From Anastatus disparis (lineage: Eukaryota > Arthropoda > Insecta > Hymenoptera > Eupelmidae): a stretch of 64,000 nt of DNA. Below the pieces are notes generated by a model. It saw nothing but the letters and a program-made list of their open reading frames with translations. It did not search any database and was not told the origin of the DNA. The stretch spans positions 3,501,001 through 3,565,000 of the forward strand of contig JAFFSR010000301.1 in NCBI GenBank assembly GCA_017163975.1, given 5' to 3'. Shown here piece after piece: positions 46,237-56,885 of the stretch (position 1 is its first letter; each line of letters starts with the position of its first letter). A program made the position numbers and the translations under genes.

Positions 46237-46238
<2 letters not shown>
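45010..46238. mobile_element. 1,229-bp foldback element in (TA)n
   Basis: GGGTCAATTCACGTCAAACG at left, inverse of GGGTCAATCCACGTCAAACG at right; the arms meet near 45,620. TA runs on both sides hide the target duplication. The minus-strand frames (45,529-46,353) are reading of the palindrome plus the TA run and are not genes. Confidence 0.9.
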
Positions 46239-46270
<32 letters not shown>

Positions 46271-46272
<2 letters not shown>

Positions 46273-46720
46273 TAGGGGGGGTTCCCCCCTGCTCGCTTCG
46301 CTCGCCAACCCCCCATTGTCAATATCAATTATCAAATCAATATCAATTTCCAAGAGAACGTTCTTAAATTAGATAACAATTAATTAAATTAGCTAACAAT
46401 TAACTACCTTTCAGCTATCTCTCAGCTAACTTTCAGCTGAATTTTATCTGAATTTCAGCCAACTTTTAGCTAACTTTCAGCTAAATTTTATCTGAATTTC
46501 AGCCAACTTTTAGCTAACTTTCAGCTAAATTTTATCTGAATTTCAGCTATCTCTCAGCTAACTTTCAGCTAAATTTCATCTGAATTTCAGCTAAATTTTA
46601 GCTGAGGTTCAGCTAAATTTTAGCTGAATTTCAGCTAACTGAGGGCACATAAAATTCTTATACACGGCGGCGGCAGCGGCAACGGCGGCGTAGGCAATAT
46701 ATCTTTATTATATAGAGAGA
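46271..46720. mobile_element. Helitron-end-like element with CTAG-hairpin start and CGG-rich end
   Basis: Starts TCTAGGGGGGGTTCCCCCCT, then GCTCGCTTCGCTCGCCAACC; ends ACGGCGGCGGCAGCGGCAAC followed by GCAATATATC and TATAGAGAG. It contains TCAGCTAAATTTTATCTGAA-type repeats (46,400-46,640). It could be a short non-autonomous copy or the 5' end of the Helitron that follows. The same start and end on 41,729-42,160 argue for a self-contained copy. Confidence 0.55.
46400..46640. repeat. TTTCAGCTAA / TTTTAGCTGAA degenerate repeat
   Basis: Units of about 17 bp, with a tandem 60-bp block (GAATTTCAGCCAACTTTTAG) occurring twice. A similar AGCTAATTTTCAG stretch is at 55,945-56,045 next to the other CGG-rich end, and a short one at 42,185-42,215. 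Confidence 0.85.
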
Positions 46721-46972
46721 TATATATATATAAAATTGCCGAAAATAATCATTTTTTATCGTTACATAATTTTTCCAAATTTCATTATTATTTATTTATC
46801 ATATAACAATTAATTCATAGCATTTTTCATAATTTCTTTAATTTTTAAGCTTTTAAAGTAAAAAGGCAGTAAATTAAATCAGTTAATATAAAAGCAATTC
46901 TTTTGTGCATATCTTTGGAAAAAGTTCATTAAAAATGAATGAAAATTCTTAAGAGAATTTTCATTTTTAATA

Positions 46973-47470
46973 ATGGTTTTGACTGAGGAAGATAAATTGA
47001 TTGTTAAAAGACAGGGATTGTATAGTGGAATTGCTTTCATGTTAACTGATATTCATATATTAGAATTTAATAACATTTCAAACCAGTGCACCTCATTCGA
47101 CATGCAATCAAATTCACTAATTCAGAGACCACAATATGTTAATTCAGTACTGATTGATGGAGTATTTATACAGTTATTATTTACCGGAAATTTAGAAAAG
47201 AGTCACCGGATTTGTGTGTATTATAATAATAAGGTAATTCATATATATGACAGTTTGAATCTTATATATTTACAAGATGAGTATAAGATTTATATAAACA
47301 GATTATTTCCAAACAAATCAGAATTAAGCACAGTATTCGAAACAGTACAATCACAAACGAATAATTATGATTGTAGCGTTTTTGCAATGGTTTTTGCTGT
47401 TGCAGTACTTTATAATTTAGGTTCATGTTGTTTAAGATATAATGTTTCTCAAATGCGATTACGTTTATAA
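46973..47470 (+). CDS. Ulp1/C48-like cysteine protease domain protein, Helitron-associated
   Basis: An open 165-residue frame. The C-terminal half resembles the Ulp1 (SUMO protease, clan CE) catalytic fold: His78 in KSHRICVYYNN, Asp93 in VIHIYDSL, Gln128 and Cys134 in VQSQTNNYDCSVFAM. The usual DCG is DCS, and the Trp normally following the His is absent, so activity is doubtful. The domain is shorter than classical Ulp1 (about 200 residues) but similar to stand-alone copies carried by some Helitrons and other large DNA transposons. It would cleave ubiquitin-like modifiers or a self-encoded polyprotein; its role in transposition is unknown. It is the only open ORF of this element; the start chosen is the first ATG, 34 bases after an in-frame-free AT-rich leader. 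Confidence 0.72.
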   Translation: MVLTEEDKLIVKRQGLYSGIAFMLTDIHILEFNNISNQCTSFDMQSNSLIQRPQYVNSVLIDGVFIQLLFTGNLEKSHRICVYYNNKVIHIYDSLNLIYLQDEYKIYINRLFPNKSELSTVFETVQSQTNNYDCSVFAMVFAVAVLYNLGSCCLRYNVSQMRLRL

Positions 47471-47497
47471 AGAATTTTTAAAACGCAAAAAATAAAA

Positions 47498-47641
47498 ATG
47501 TTTCCAGTTTTACAAAATTATAATAATGCAAAAATTAATTACGATAATCCACCGGATATGATAATAAGGAGTTTTTGTCATGAGCAAGCTCTTAATCAAA
47601 TACCATTTAGTTTAGATTTCGCCGAGCTTGAAATATTATAA
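47498..47641 (+). CDS. Short hypothetical protein in the Helitron (47 aa)
   Basis: Begins MFPVLQNYNNAKINYDNPPD and ends FSLDFAELEIL, 27 bases after the protease stop. Not recognised. It is followed by Lys/Asp-rich coding-like sequence in other frames (KMYRKQKNLNHETILMEIDN, about 47,690-47,760, and NEEKKESKEIDEKETL up to the MITE at 47,917), so it is likely the remnant start of a longer acidic/basic protein linking the protease to the Rep-helicase ORF. Confidence 0.4.
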   Translation: MFPVLQNYNNAKINYDNPPDMIIRSFCHEQALNQIPFSLDFAELEIL

Positions 47642-47920
47642 AAAAAACTCACATACACATTTATTGCCAGAACAAAAAAAGATCATGAAAATGTATCGTA
47701 AACAAAAGAATTTGAATCATGAAACAATTTTGATGGAAATTGACAATGACATTTCAGATAGAAATTTTTAAAAACCAGATATTGATATGATGGGAATCGA
47801 TGACATCCACTTGAATTATAACGATAATAAAATTGGGACAGTTGAAATTAAATTAAATGAAGAAAAAAAAGAATCAAAAGAAATAGATGAAAAAGAAACT
47901 TTATTAGTAACAGAACTTAA

Positions 47921-48311
47921 GAGCTTGACGAAGCTGCCCGCCTTCTAATCCTAACTTATGAATAAACGATGCGTTTAATCAAGTTTTTTTGCTACAAAGT
48001 AAAAATTTGTAAGCTTATACTCCAGTGCGGACAACTTAAGAAATCCACCAAAATATTAGACATATAAAGTTATAATAAAAACTTTCAATGTATCGTATTT
48101 TAAAGTTAGGTCTATCAAGTTTGATATCTAATTTCCAATCCAAACTCATAAAAAAATAAAAAGTCCAAATGATTTTTTATTTTGACAAAAATTATTGTAT
48201 TAATATAGCTTTAGTACGGACAAGTCATTATATTTGTTTAATTTATTAATTTAAAAAGATACTGATATAATAATAAAAGCAAAACTCAAGTGATGCAGCT
48301 CCGACATCCCG
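47921..48311. mobile_element. 391-bp MITE in the Helitron, TTAA-flanked
   Basis: TTAA at 47,917-47,920 and 48,312-48,315. Starts GAGCTTGACGAAGCTGCCCG and ends with the inverse of CGGGATGTCGGAGCTGCAT. Collinear with 32,841-33,243 apart from a 12-bp difference near the start. It separates the acidic segment from the Lys-rich segment of the Helitron. Confidence 0.92.
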
Positions 48312-48456
48312 TTAATAGGAAAATGGTAACGCAAGAATCACATAAATATAAAAAAATTTCAGAAAGACATTATTATGGAAATGCGAGAAACAAAAAAGTA
48401 ATGATAAATTAGAACTAAGACGTGTTCAAGAAATTTTACGTAAGAAAAAAGCTTAT

Positions 48457-50265
48457 ATGAAAATGATAAAAGGACAACCAAATAAATATAAACAGAAATT
48501 AGAAAATACTAAGATAACGAAATGGCAATTCAAGGAAACAATGAGAACTGATAAATTGGAACAAATACGTGCGAATGAGGCTTTACGTAAGAAAGAAACT
48601 TATATAAAAATTAAAGAAAAACAACCAAAAAAATATGAAGAAAAATTGGAAAATATTAAGTGTAAACGATTGAAAATTGCAGATAATAATTATAATGAAA
48701 ATTAGAATAATAATAATCATAATAACAATCATAATATTGTATTAAACGAAGTTATTAATAAAACAATGAAGGGCAAAGTAGAAAAAAAATTAAAGAAATT
48801 AAATGAAAAAATATTAACTGAACAAATTAATTTGAAACTGATTGGTTGTATGGCAAATATATATTTCGATGAAAATCTCATATCTGAAAATGACATTGGT
48901 TCCATGACGAATACATGTATTTATTCTGATGCGATACATTTTTCTTTTTAATATACTAAAAGTAACGATTTCTCCAATTGTTGTCATAAAGGTAAAGTAG
49001 AATTGTTAGAAAATCCAACTTACCCAGAACGATTAATGTTTTGAGCAACTGAATTTACGGAAAAAAGTATTGATTTTCGACGAAATGTTAGGTTATACAA
49101 TAATGCTTTAGCATTTGCAAGTTTTGATGCCAATTTTGATACATTGCCGGGTAAAGGACCACAAGTTATTAGAATATATGGACAAATTTACCATAATGTA
49201 TATGCGTTACATCCTAATAAATATGAAGCACGTAAATATGGACAATTATATATTTTAGATAATGAAATGGCAACGATTGAACGACATAAGTTTAATACAA
49301 ACTTAACATTATTGAAACATTTAGATAACTTAATAAGAGATATTAACCCTCATGCTAAAGCCTATAAAATGATGTATGAAGCAGGAGAAGATGAACTACA
49401 ATTATGTGCAAAAATCAATTGTCTTCTGCAAACTGTTACTATGCCTATTGTTCGCAATAATAATTTCGATAAAAATAGATATAATCTACCTACCTGAAAT
49501 GAAGTAGCAATAGTATACGTTGGAGAAGACGATATGCCTCCTATTAAACGTGATATTGTCATTTACCTCAAGTCTGATAAACCAATTAGTATACTAACAA
49601 TTAGCAAACACACAGATCCTATGACATATTCGCTCATTCATCCTAATGGTGGTTTCGGATGGATGTCAAATATGAAAAATAAATTTGAAAAATCTAATAT
49701 TAAAAATTTGCAATTTTATAATTATAGATTTAGTTTTAGAAATGAATTTAATCCATTTCTTAATTTAGGAAAATTATCTCAACAGTTCATTGTTGATGCG
49801 TTTGTAAAAGTTGAAACCTCCATATCATATTTCATACGAAAAAACTAAAACGTATTAAGAAGTGATTGTTACATAGGTGTTATGGACTATTTACATAACA
49901 AAAAAGAATTAGATTATTCAAAAATTGGAAAAATGGTAATATTACCATTAAACTTTACAAGAAGTCCACGATTTTTAAAACAAAATCACATTGATTCAAT
50001 AACACTTGTAAATTATCATGGTAAACCTGAGCTTTTTGTAACCATGATCTGTGATCCACATTGGAAAGAAATAACTGAAAACTTGGAAACTTATGAAAAT
50101 GCAATAGATAGACCAGATATTATAACAAAAGCATTTTATCAAAAAGTAGAAGAATTCAAAAATTTAGTAATAAAAAAGGGAATATTAGGAAAATGTATTG
50201 CATATAGTTATGTAATTGAATTTCAAAAACGAGGATTACCACATATGCATATGTTGTTATTCTGA
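48457..50265 (+). pseudogene. Helitron Rep protein, N-terminal and HUH part, six stops in one frame
   Basis: One continuous frame interrupted by stops at about 48,703, 48,949, 49,042, 49,495, 49,846 and 50,263. Order: Lys-rich repeats (RKKKAYMKMIKGQPNKYKQK and RKKETYIKIKEKQPKKYEEK) typical of Helitron N-termini; ELLENPTYPERLMF; FRRNVRLYNNALAFASFDAN and GPQVIRIYGQIYHNVYALHP (Helitron-like N domain); DDMPPIKRDIVIYLKSDK; FVKVETSISYFIRKN; ILPLNFTRSPRFLKQNHID; and the HUH motif FQKRGLPHMHMLLF at the end. The Rep part nicks DNA for rolling-circle-type transposition. The sequence remains alignable despite the stops, so decay is fairly recent. Confidence 0.88.
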
Positions 50266-51127
50266 GATAAAAATGATACATTTGATATTCTCGAAAAAGT
50301 TGATAAAATAATAAGTGCAGAAATTCCAAATAGAGATATTTATCCAAAATTATATAGTATTGTTAAACAATATATGATACACAGTCCCTGTGGTATGCAA
50401 AATATAAATTGTCCGTGTATGGATAAAAATACTAAACAATGTACGGAAAATTTCCCAAAAAAAATTTAATAATACAACAACATTTAAATCAAATGGGTAT
50501 CCACTATACAAACGCAAAAATGATGGCGTCAAAATTATTTTTAAAAATAAATTTACAGTAGGAATTGCAGATAATGGATTCATTGTTCCTTATAATCCTT
50601 ACTTATTATTGAAATTTAATGCACACACAAACGTAGAAGTTTGTTCCACTGTACAATGCATTGAATATTTATTCAAATACTGTTATGAAGGTCATGATTG
50701 TGCATACATTAAAATACATCAAGTAAATGTTGATTTTAGATCAGAAAATAAAGACACTTTTGAAAATGACAGTGAAAATGTTGAATACGAATATGACGAA
50801 ATCAAACAATACATTAATACACAATATTTATGTCCACCTGAAGCAATGCACAGATTATTAGAATATTCTTTACATGTTATTTCACATACTATAAAACGTC
50901 AAAGCGTTCATGAAGAATATCAACAAAACGTATTTTTTAAAGAAGGAAAAGAAGAAATGATCATGCAAAAAAATGTTGGAACAACATTAACAGCATATTT
51001 TGAATTGAATAGAGAAGATTTTGAAGCACGAAATTACTTATATTCAGAAATACCAAATTTTTATACATTTAATGAAAAACTGAAAAAGTGGAATAAAAGA
51101 AAAAAAAAGAAAACCAATACTCAGTAG
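50266..51127 (+). pseudogene. Helitron Rep protein, Tyr-motif part, frameshifted
   Basis: Continues from the HUH block (DKNDTFDILEKVDKIISAEI, YPKLYSIVKQYMIHSPCG, CPCMDKNTKQCTENFPKK), then a frameshift near 50,465 into the frame that is open at 50,609-51,127. This holds CIEYLFKYCYEGHDCAYIKI, whose YLFKY spacing is the Rep Tyr pair region of Helitrons, and CPPEAMHRLLEYSLHVISHT. A second one-base shift near 51,127, within a run of A-rich codons, links it to the helicase frame. Confidence 0.85.
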
Positions 51128-51128
51128 A

Positions 51129-53024
51129 ATGTACTTAGTAAATCCGAAAGATAGAGAACGTTATTTTATTAGGTTATTACTATTACATGTTAAAGGAGCC
51201 ACGTCTTTTGAAGCTTTGCGTACTGTTGATGATGTGATGTACAATTCGTTTTATGAGGCAGCTAAGGCAAATAAATTAATAAATGAAGATAAAGAATGGG
51301 ATGGATGCTTGGAAGAAGCATCTTCAACAGAATTCCCTTATGCTCTTTGTGAATTATTTGCTTTTATTTGCGTTTTTCATAATCCTATAAGTGCACGAGA
51401 TTTATATGAAATATATAAAGATAAATTTTACCACCCTAAATACGAAAAAAATGTAGGTGAAAATCTTGCATCGAATGTTATTGAAAATAATTTACAAGTC
51501 AATGGATTTTCATTAAACGATTTTAATTTACCTAACATAAGCACATTTATAGAAGAAGATAATAATGAAACAATTTTGAATCATAATAATTATATTCTTA
51601 ATGAATTAGAAATAAAAATAAATTCTTCAAATAATAAACGAAGGCAAATATTCGACTCTACACTAAAAAGTTTAAACAACCAAAGTAAAGAAAAATATAT
51701 TTTTATAGATGGACCGGGTGGAAGTGGAAAAAGTTATTTACTTAACGTTTTAATAGCTTATTTTAAATATCATACCATACATTATTTATGTGTAGCTTTG
51801 ACAGGTATAGCAGCGAATTCATTAGTCGATGAAAAAACCGTGTATACAACATTTAAACTACCGTTAAATATAACAGATTGTACAACTTGTAATGTTAAGC
51901 CTAATTCTGCAGAAGGCAAACAATTAAAGGAAACACAAATAATTATTTGGGATGAAATATCCATGATTTCAAAATTTGCTTTTGAAGCGGTTGATCGTCT
52001 TTTTCAAGATTTATGCAATGTAAACCAACCCTTCGGTGGTGAAACTGTAATTATATCAGGAGATTTCAGGCAAACATTACCAATTGTACGACATGGTAGC
52101 CGTATGAACATCATTGAAAATTCAGTTAAATTTAGTTTATTATGGCAAAATTTTAAGCAAATGAAGTTAAATGAAAATCTGCGAGTTTCGGATAATGATA
52201 ATAATTTTAAACAACGGTTATTAGACATCGGAGAAGGAAAACGCCGCGATGTTTTTGAAGATGATGATGAAGTAAGTGCTATACCAGATAATTTTATCAT
52301 TAAAGAAAATCTTGTCGAAGAAATATTCGGAAAAACAATAAAAATAGACAATACGAATATAACGGAAAAAGTTATTTTGGCTCCTAAAAATAATGATGTT
52401 ACTGAAATCAATAATAATGTTTTGAATTTAATGGAAAGAAACCATGTTGAATATTTGAGTATTGATACTGCTGAAGATGATAACAAAGAAAATTTAGATA
52501 TTATGTTACCTACAGAATTTTTAAATAAGTTAACTCCTAATGGACTTCCACCACATAAATTACATTTAAAAGTAGGGGCTATCATTATACTTTCAAGAAA
52601 TTTGAATGTCAATAAGGGACTTTGTAATGGAACAAGGTTGATGGTAAAAAAAATGCTCAAATATTCCATTTAAGCGGAATTAGCAACTGGTCAAAACAAT
52701 GGTAAATTAGTTTTCATTCCAAGAATAAATTTATCTCCATCTACGGAAGAAATTCCATTCAATATGCAACGAAAACAGTTTCCTATTAGATTAGGATTTG
52801 CAATGACTATTAATAAATCACAAGGACAATCTTATAAAAAAGTTGGTGTTCGTTTGCCGTCACCAGTTTTCAGTCAAGGGAAATTATATGTTGCTCTTTT
52901 AAGGACGAAATTTAAAAACAATTTGAAATTATTTTTAGGTGACTACGCTATTGTCAACGGAGAAAATAAAAATTATCAGAACACAATATATACAAAAAAC
53001 ATTGTTTATAAAGAGATATTATAA
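51129..53024 (+). pseudogene. Helitron PIF1-type helicase part, one internal stop
   Basis: Open for 514 codons to a TAA at 52,671, then the same frame continues (AELATGQNNGKLVFIPRINL) to 53,024. It starts with the Helitron linker YLVNPKDRERYFIRLLLLHV and SFEALRTVDDV. SF1 helicase motifs: Walker A GPGGSGKS (residues 195-202), TGIAA (225-229), WDEIS (274-278), ISGDFRQTLPIV (309-320), NENLR (348-352), VGAIIILSRNLNVNKGLCNG, and FAMTINKSQGQSYKKVGV with LYVALLR after the stop. The helicase unwinds the donor strand during transposition. Apart from the stop, all motif residues are intact, so this is the best-kept part of the element. Confidence 0.92.
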
Positions 53025-53159
53025 AGAATATGTCAATATGTATTTTATATTCATGTTTTAGATTGTGTTAATAGTTGAACTCGAAATATAAAAAAATATA
53101 TGATATTTAATAAAAATAAATATCAACTGACGCTTTCAAAATTGTTTAATATGATGTTG

Positions 53160-53690
53160 AATCAGCTGTATAAAGGACGCGCTGTTAAATTGGCTGCAAA
53201 AGGGAACGTGCTGTTGAATCGGCTGCATACGAGGATACGCTATCAAATCGACTACATTAGGGAATGCGCTGTTAAATCGGCTGCAAATAGGGATGCACTG
53301 TAGAATCGGCTGCATATGGGGATGCGCTGTTGAATCGGCTGCATATTGGGATGCGCTGTTGAATCGGCTGCATATTGCGATGCGCTGTTGAATCGGCTGC
53401 ATATTGGGATGCGCTGTTGAATCGGCTGCATATTGGGATGCGCTGTTGAATCGGCTGCATATTGGGATGCACTGTTGAATCAACTGAATATTGGGATGCG
53501 CTGTTGAATCGGCTGCATATTGGGATGCGCTATTGAATCGGCTGCATATTGGGATGTGCTGTTAAATCGGCTGCATATGGGGATGCGCTGTTTAAACGGC
53601 TGCATATTGGGATGCGCTGTTTAATCGGCTGCACATGAGGATATGCTGTTAAGTCAGCTGCATATGGAGATGCGCTATTAGATTTGCAAT
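53160..53690. repeat. 29-bp minisatellite, about 18 units
   Basis: Unit GGGATGCGCTGTTGAATCGG plus CTGCATATT, strictly 29 bp apart from about 53,291 to 53,610 (53,291, 53,320, 53,349, 53,378 and on). Flanking units are more diverged. Because 29 is not a multiple of 3, all three minus-strand frames read the repeat in turn (QPIQQRIPICSRFNSASQYA), which explains the open frames there. Confidence 0.95.
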
Positions 53691-53864
53691 GTCTAGTGTA
53701 AGAATGAGACGTTAAAACATTGCATTTGAAATAAAAAAAAATATTATAGCGTCTGGAGCGAAGCCTGTATAAAACATTATAAAAATACGCTCCACTCAAG
53801 AATCCAATGAAAAAGTATACAGGCTTGGATGAAACGCTACGTTAGAAAATATATTGACCAAAAA

Positions 53865-55862
53865 AATGTAGGAATCAAAAAAATATAAAGCCCAAGAAAA
53901 TATAAGGTCCAAGAAAATATAAGGCCCAAAAAATATTGAGACCGAAAAAATATTGGGCCCAAAAAAATATAAGGCCCAAGAAAGTATTAGGCTCAATAAA
54001 ATATAAGGCCAAAAAAAAATTAAGGCCTAAGAAAATATAAGGCCCAAAAAATATAGAGACCGAAAAAATATTGGGCTAAAAAAATATTGGGCCCAAAAAA
54101 ATATTGAGTCCAAAAAATTATAAGGCCCAAAAAAGTATTAGGCTCAATAAAATATAAGGCCCAAAAAATATAGAGATCGAAAAAATATTGGGCCTAAAAA
54201 AATATTGAGTCCAAAAAATTATAAGGCTCAAAAAAATATAAGGCATAAGAAAGTTTAAGGCTCAATAAAATATAAGGCCTAAAAAATATAGAGATCGAAA
54301 AAATATTGGGCCTAAAAAAATATTGAGTCCAAAAAATTATAAGGCCCAAAAAAATATAAGGCATAAGAAAGTATAAGGCTCAATAAAATATGAGGCCCAA
54401 AAAAATATAAGGCCCAAGAAAATATAAGGCTCAATAAAATATAAGGCCCAAAAAATATAGACCGAAAAAATATTGGGCCCAAACAAATATTGAGTCCACA
54501 AAAATATTAGGCCAAAAAAAATATTGAGTCCAAAAAATTACAAGGCCCAAGATAATTATAATGCCCAAGAAAATATAAGGCCCAAGAAAATATAAGGCTC
54601 AATAATATATAAGGCCCAAAAAAATAAGACATAAAAAATATAGACTGAAAAAATATTGGGCCCAAAAAATATTGAGTCCATAAAATTATAAGGCCCAAGA
54701 AAATATAAGGTTCAATAAAATATAAGGCGCAAAAAAATATAAGGCCCAAAAAAATAAGGCCCAAAAAATATAGAGACCGAAAAAATATTGGGCCCAAAAA
54801 AATATTGAGTCCAAAAAAATATTAGGCCCAAAAAAATATTGAGTCCAAAAAATTACAAGGCTCAAGAAAATTATAATGCCCAAGAAAATATAAGGCCCAA
54901 GAAAATATAAGGCTCAATAATATGTAAGGCCCAAAAAAAATAAGGCATAAAAAATATAGAGACTGAAAAAATATTGGGCCCAAAAAATATTGAGTCCATA
55001 AAATTATAAGGCCCAAGAAAATATAAGGTTCAATAAAATATAAGGCGCAAAAAAATATAAGGCCCAAAAAAAATAAGGCCCAAAAAATATAGAGACCGAA
55101 AAAATATTGGGCCCAAAAAAATATTAGGCCCAAAAAAATATTGAGTCCAAAAATTACAAGGCCCAAGAAAATTATAATGCCCAAGAAAATATAAGGCCCA
55201 AGAAAATATAAGGCTCAATAATATGTAAGGCCCAAAAAAAATAAGGCATAAAAAATATAGAGACTGAAAAAATATTGGGCCCAAAAAATATTGAGTCCAT
55301 AAAATTATAAGGCCCAAGAAAATATAAGGTTCAATAAAATATAAGGCGCAAAAAAATATAAGGCCCAAAAAAAATAAGGCCCAAAAAATATAGAGACCGA
55401 AAAAATATTGGGCCCAAAAAAATATTAGGCCCAAAAAAATATTGAGTCCAAAAAATTACAAGGCCCAAGAAAATTATAATGCCCAAGAAAATATAAGGCC
55501 CAAGAAAATATAAGGCTCAATAATATGTAAGGCCCAAAAAAAATAAGGCATAAAAAATATAGAGACTGAAAAAATATTGGGCCCAAAAAATATTGAGTCC
55601 ATAAAATTATAAGGCCCAAGAAAATATAAGGTTCAATAAAATATAAGGCGCAAAAAAATATAAGGCCCAAAAAAAATAAGGCCCAAAAAATATAGAGACC
55701 GAAAAAATATTGGGCCCAAAAAAATATCGAGTCCAAAAAAATATTAGGCCCAAAAAAATATTGAGTCCAAAAAATTACAAGGCCCAAGAAAATTATAATG
55801 CCCAAGAAAATATAAGGCCCAAGAAAATAAAAGGCCCAAGAAAATATAAGGCCCAAGAATGA
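53865..55862. repeat. GGCCCAAnAAAATATAA array with ~301-bp higher-order period
   Basis: About 2 kb of ~20-bp units ending in GGCCCAA, GAGTCCAA, GGCTCAA or GACCGAA. From about 54,640 the pattern repeats as a block: GAGACTGAAAAAATATTGGG starts at 54,959, 55,260 and 55,562, and AAGGTTCAATAAAATATAAG recurs in step. Many units are multiples of 3, so the minus strand stays open for up to 146 codons of FGPYIFLGLIFSWALYF-like hydrophobic peptide; I regard these frames as a repeat artefact. Confidence 0.93.
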
Positions 55863-55929
55863 CACATTTAAAAATTGCGGAGAACCGGAGAACTGGAGAA
55901 ACGGAGAAAAAAGTGGTTTTACTTTAATA

Positions 55930-56115
55930 TAATATAAGATAAGATTTTAGCTAATTTTCAGTTAACTTTTAGGTAACTTTTAGCTAATTTTCAGCTAACT
56001 TGAAGCTTAATTTTAGCTAGATTCTAGCTAAATTCTAGCTAACAAGGACAAATAGAATTCTTATACACAGCGGCAGCGACAGCGGCGGCGTCGAAATCTT
56101 TTTATAATATATACC
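55930..56115. mobile_element. Helitron-type end block (AGCTAA repeats plus CGG-rich segment)
   Basis: AGCTAATTTTCAGCTAAC-type repeats, then TAGAATTCTTATACACAGCG, GCAGCGACAGCGGCGGCGTC and TTTTATAATATATAC. Matches the ends of 46,271-46,720 (AAAATTCTTATACACGGCGG) and 41,729-42,160. It probably marks the right boundary of the Helitron. Confidence 0.65.
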
Positions 56116-56119
56116 CCCC

Positions 56120-56549
56120 TTTTGAATTTAATACATAGATTTTATAATGTATATAATTCTTTGTAATAATTTTACATTCATATACTTATATACATTTATA
56201 CATTTTTTATATTTCAGTAATTAATAATGTACACATAATATAAAATATAACATATGATATAAATATTTATTTATACAGCGCATATTAGACGCTGTTATGG
56301 TCACCATCTCTAACCGATCTTTCTTTCGCATTGTGCACCGAGAATTACTTCTTAACTTCTAAAGGCTCAATTCTTATTTCATTTATCTGGCATAAACAAA
56401 TATTTTCTTTTTTGTAAATTTCTAAAATCTTTTATAATATAAAAAGAAAAATAAATCTCATGATAATTCAAATCAACTTGACCTGATTTATCAAATTTTG
56501 AGTGAAAAAATTAAAATTTTTAATAAAATTCACAATAAATTAGCCAAAC
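56120..56549. other. AT-rich spacer, nothing recognised
   Basis: No gene, repeat or element end seen between the Helitron end block and the next foldback. Confidence 0.5.
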
Positions 56550-56552
56550 TTA

Positions 56553-56884
56553 CAAGGAGAATACCCAACCTTCGGGTAGCGGATTTGGCTGAAACTGCAG
56601 AATATGATTTTTTGATGAAAAAAAATAAATCCAATTCTTTCTTTTCTTTGAATGGGCCCTATGGACGAAGATAAAAACATTTTTCCGAAAATACATTAAA
56701 AAGGAGGATCTATAAGATCTTGAATTACGAAACAACTAAGACTCTTACAAATAAATGTATGGATAATAAAATGAAGAATGGATGGAATGCTTTAATTTAA
56801 GCTTTCAGTTGCATTAAAAAAGCTTTTAAAGATCATATCCCGCAGTTTCAGTCAAATCCGTTCCCCGAAGGTCAAGTACTCTGC
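56553..56884. mobile_element. Half-length CAAGGAGA foldback element, right end damaged
   Basis: Left CAAGGAGAATACCCAACCTTC preceded by TTA (56,550-56,552). The arms (TTTGGCTGAAACTGCAG versus CCGCAGTTTCAGTCAAATCC) are inverted copies. The right end reads GAAGGTCAAGTACTCTG and then meets unrelated sequence. It shares GAATATGATTTTTTGATGAA with the 672-bp copy at 28,608 but is ~330 bp, lacking the middle. Confidence 0.8.
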
Positions 56885-56885
56885 T

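Larger units (their letters stand above)
46721..56115 (+). mobile_element. Decayed autonomous Helitron
   Basis: Plus-strand coding region 46,973-53,024 has Helitron hallmarks: a Helitron-like N-terminal region, HUH Rep motif, Rep Tyr block and PIF1-type helicase in that order, with a Ulp1-like protease ORF upstream. A CGG-rich end block at 56,050-56,110 resembles the ends of the two short elements at 41,729 and 46,271. The left boundary is unclear. Between the helicase and the end block lie a 29-bp minisatellite and a 2-kb GGCCCAA array. A TTAA MITE is inserted at 47,921. Confidence 0.7.

Noticed and set aside
45010..46353. Minus-strand ORFs of 71-92 codons in 45,529-46,353
   Set aside because: They fall in a 1.2-kb palindrome and run through the (TA)n repeat, giving an IYIYIY stretch; not genes.
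52004..52669. 221-codon minus-strand ORF
   Set aside because: Antisense to the helicase region, whose plus-strand motifs are unmistakable.
53160..53690. CRISPR-like array of 29-bp repeats
   Set aside because: Units are contiguous with no unique spacers, and the context is a eukaryotic Helitron. It is a minisatellite.
53796..55865. Minus-strand ORFs of 66-146 codons encoding hydrophobic FLGLIFSWALYF repeats, resembling multi-pass membrane proteins
   Set aside because: They coincide exactly with the GGCCCAA array; openness follows from triplet-multiple repeat units lacking stops on that strand. No unique start or flanking coding sequence.
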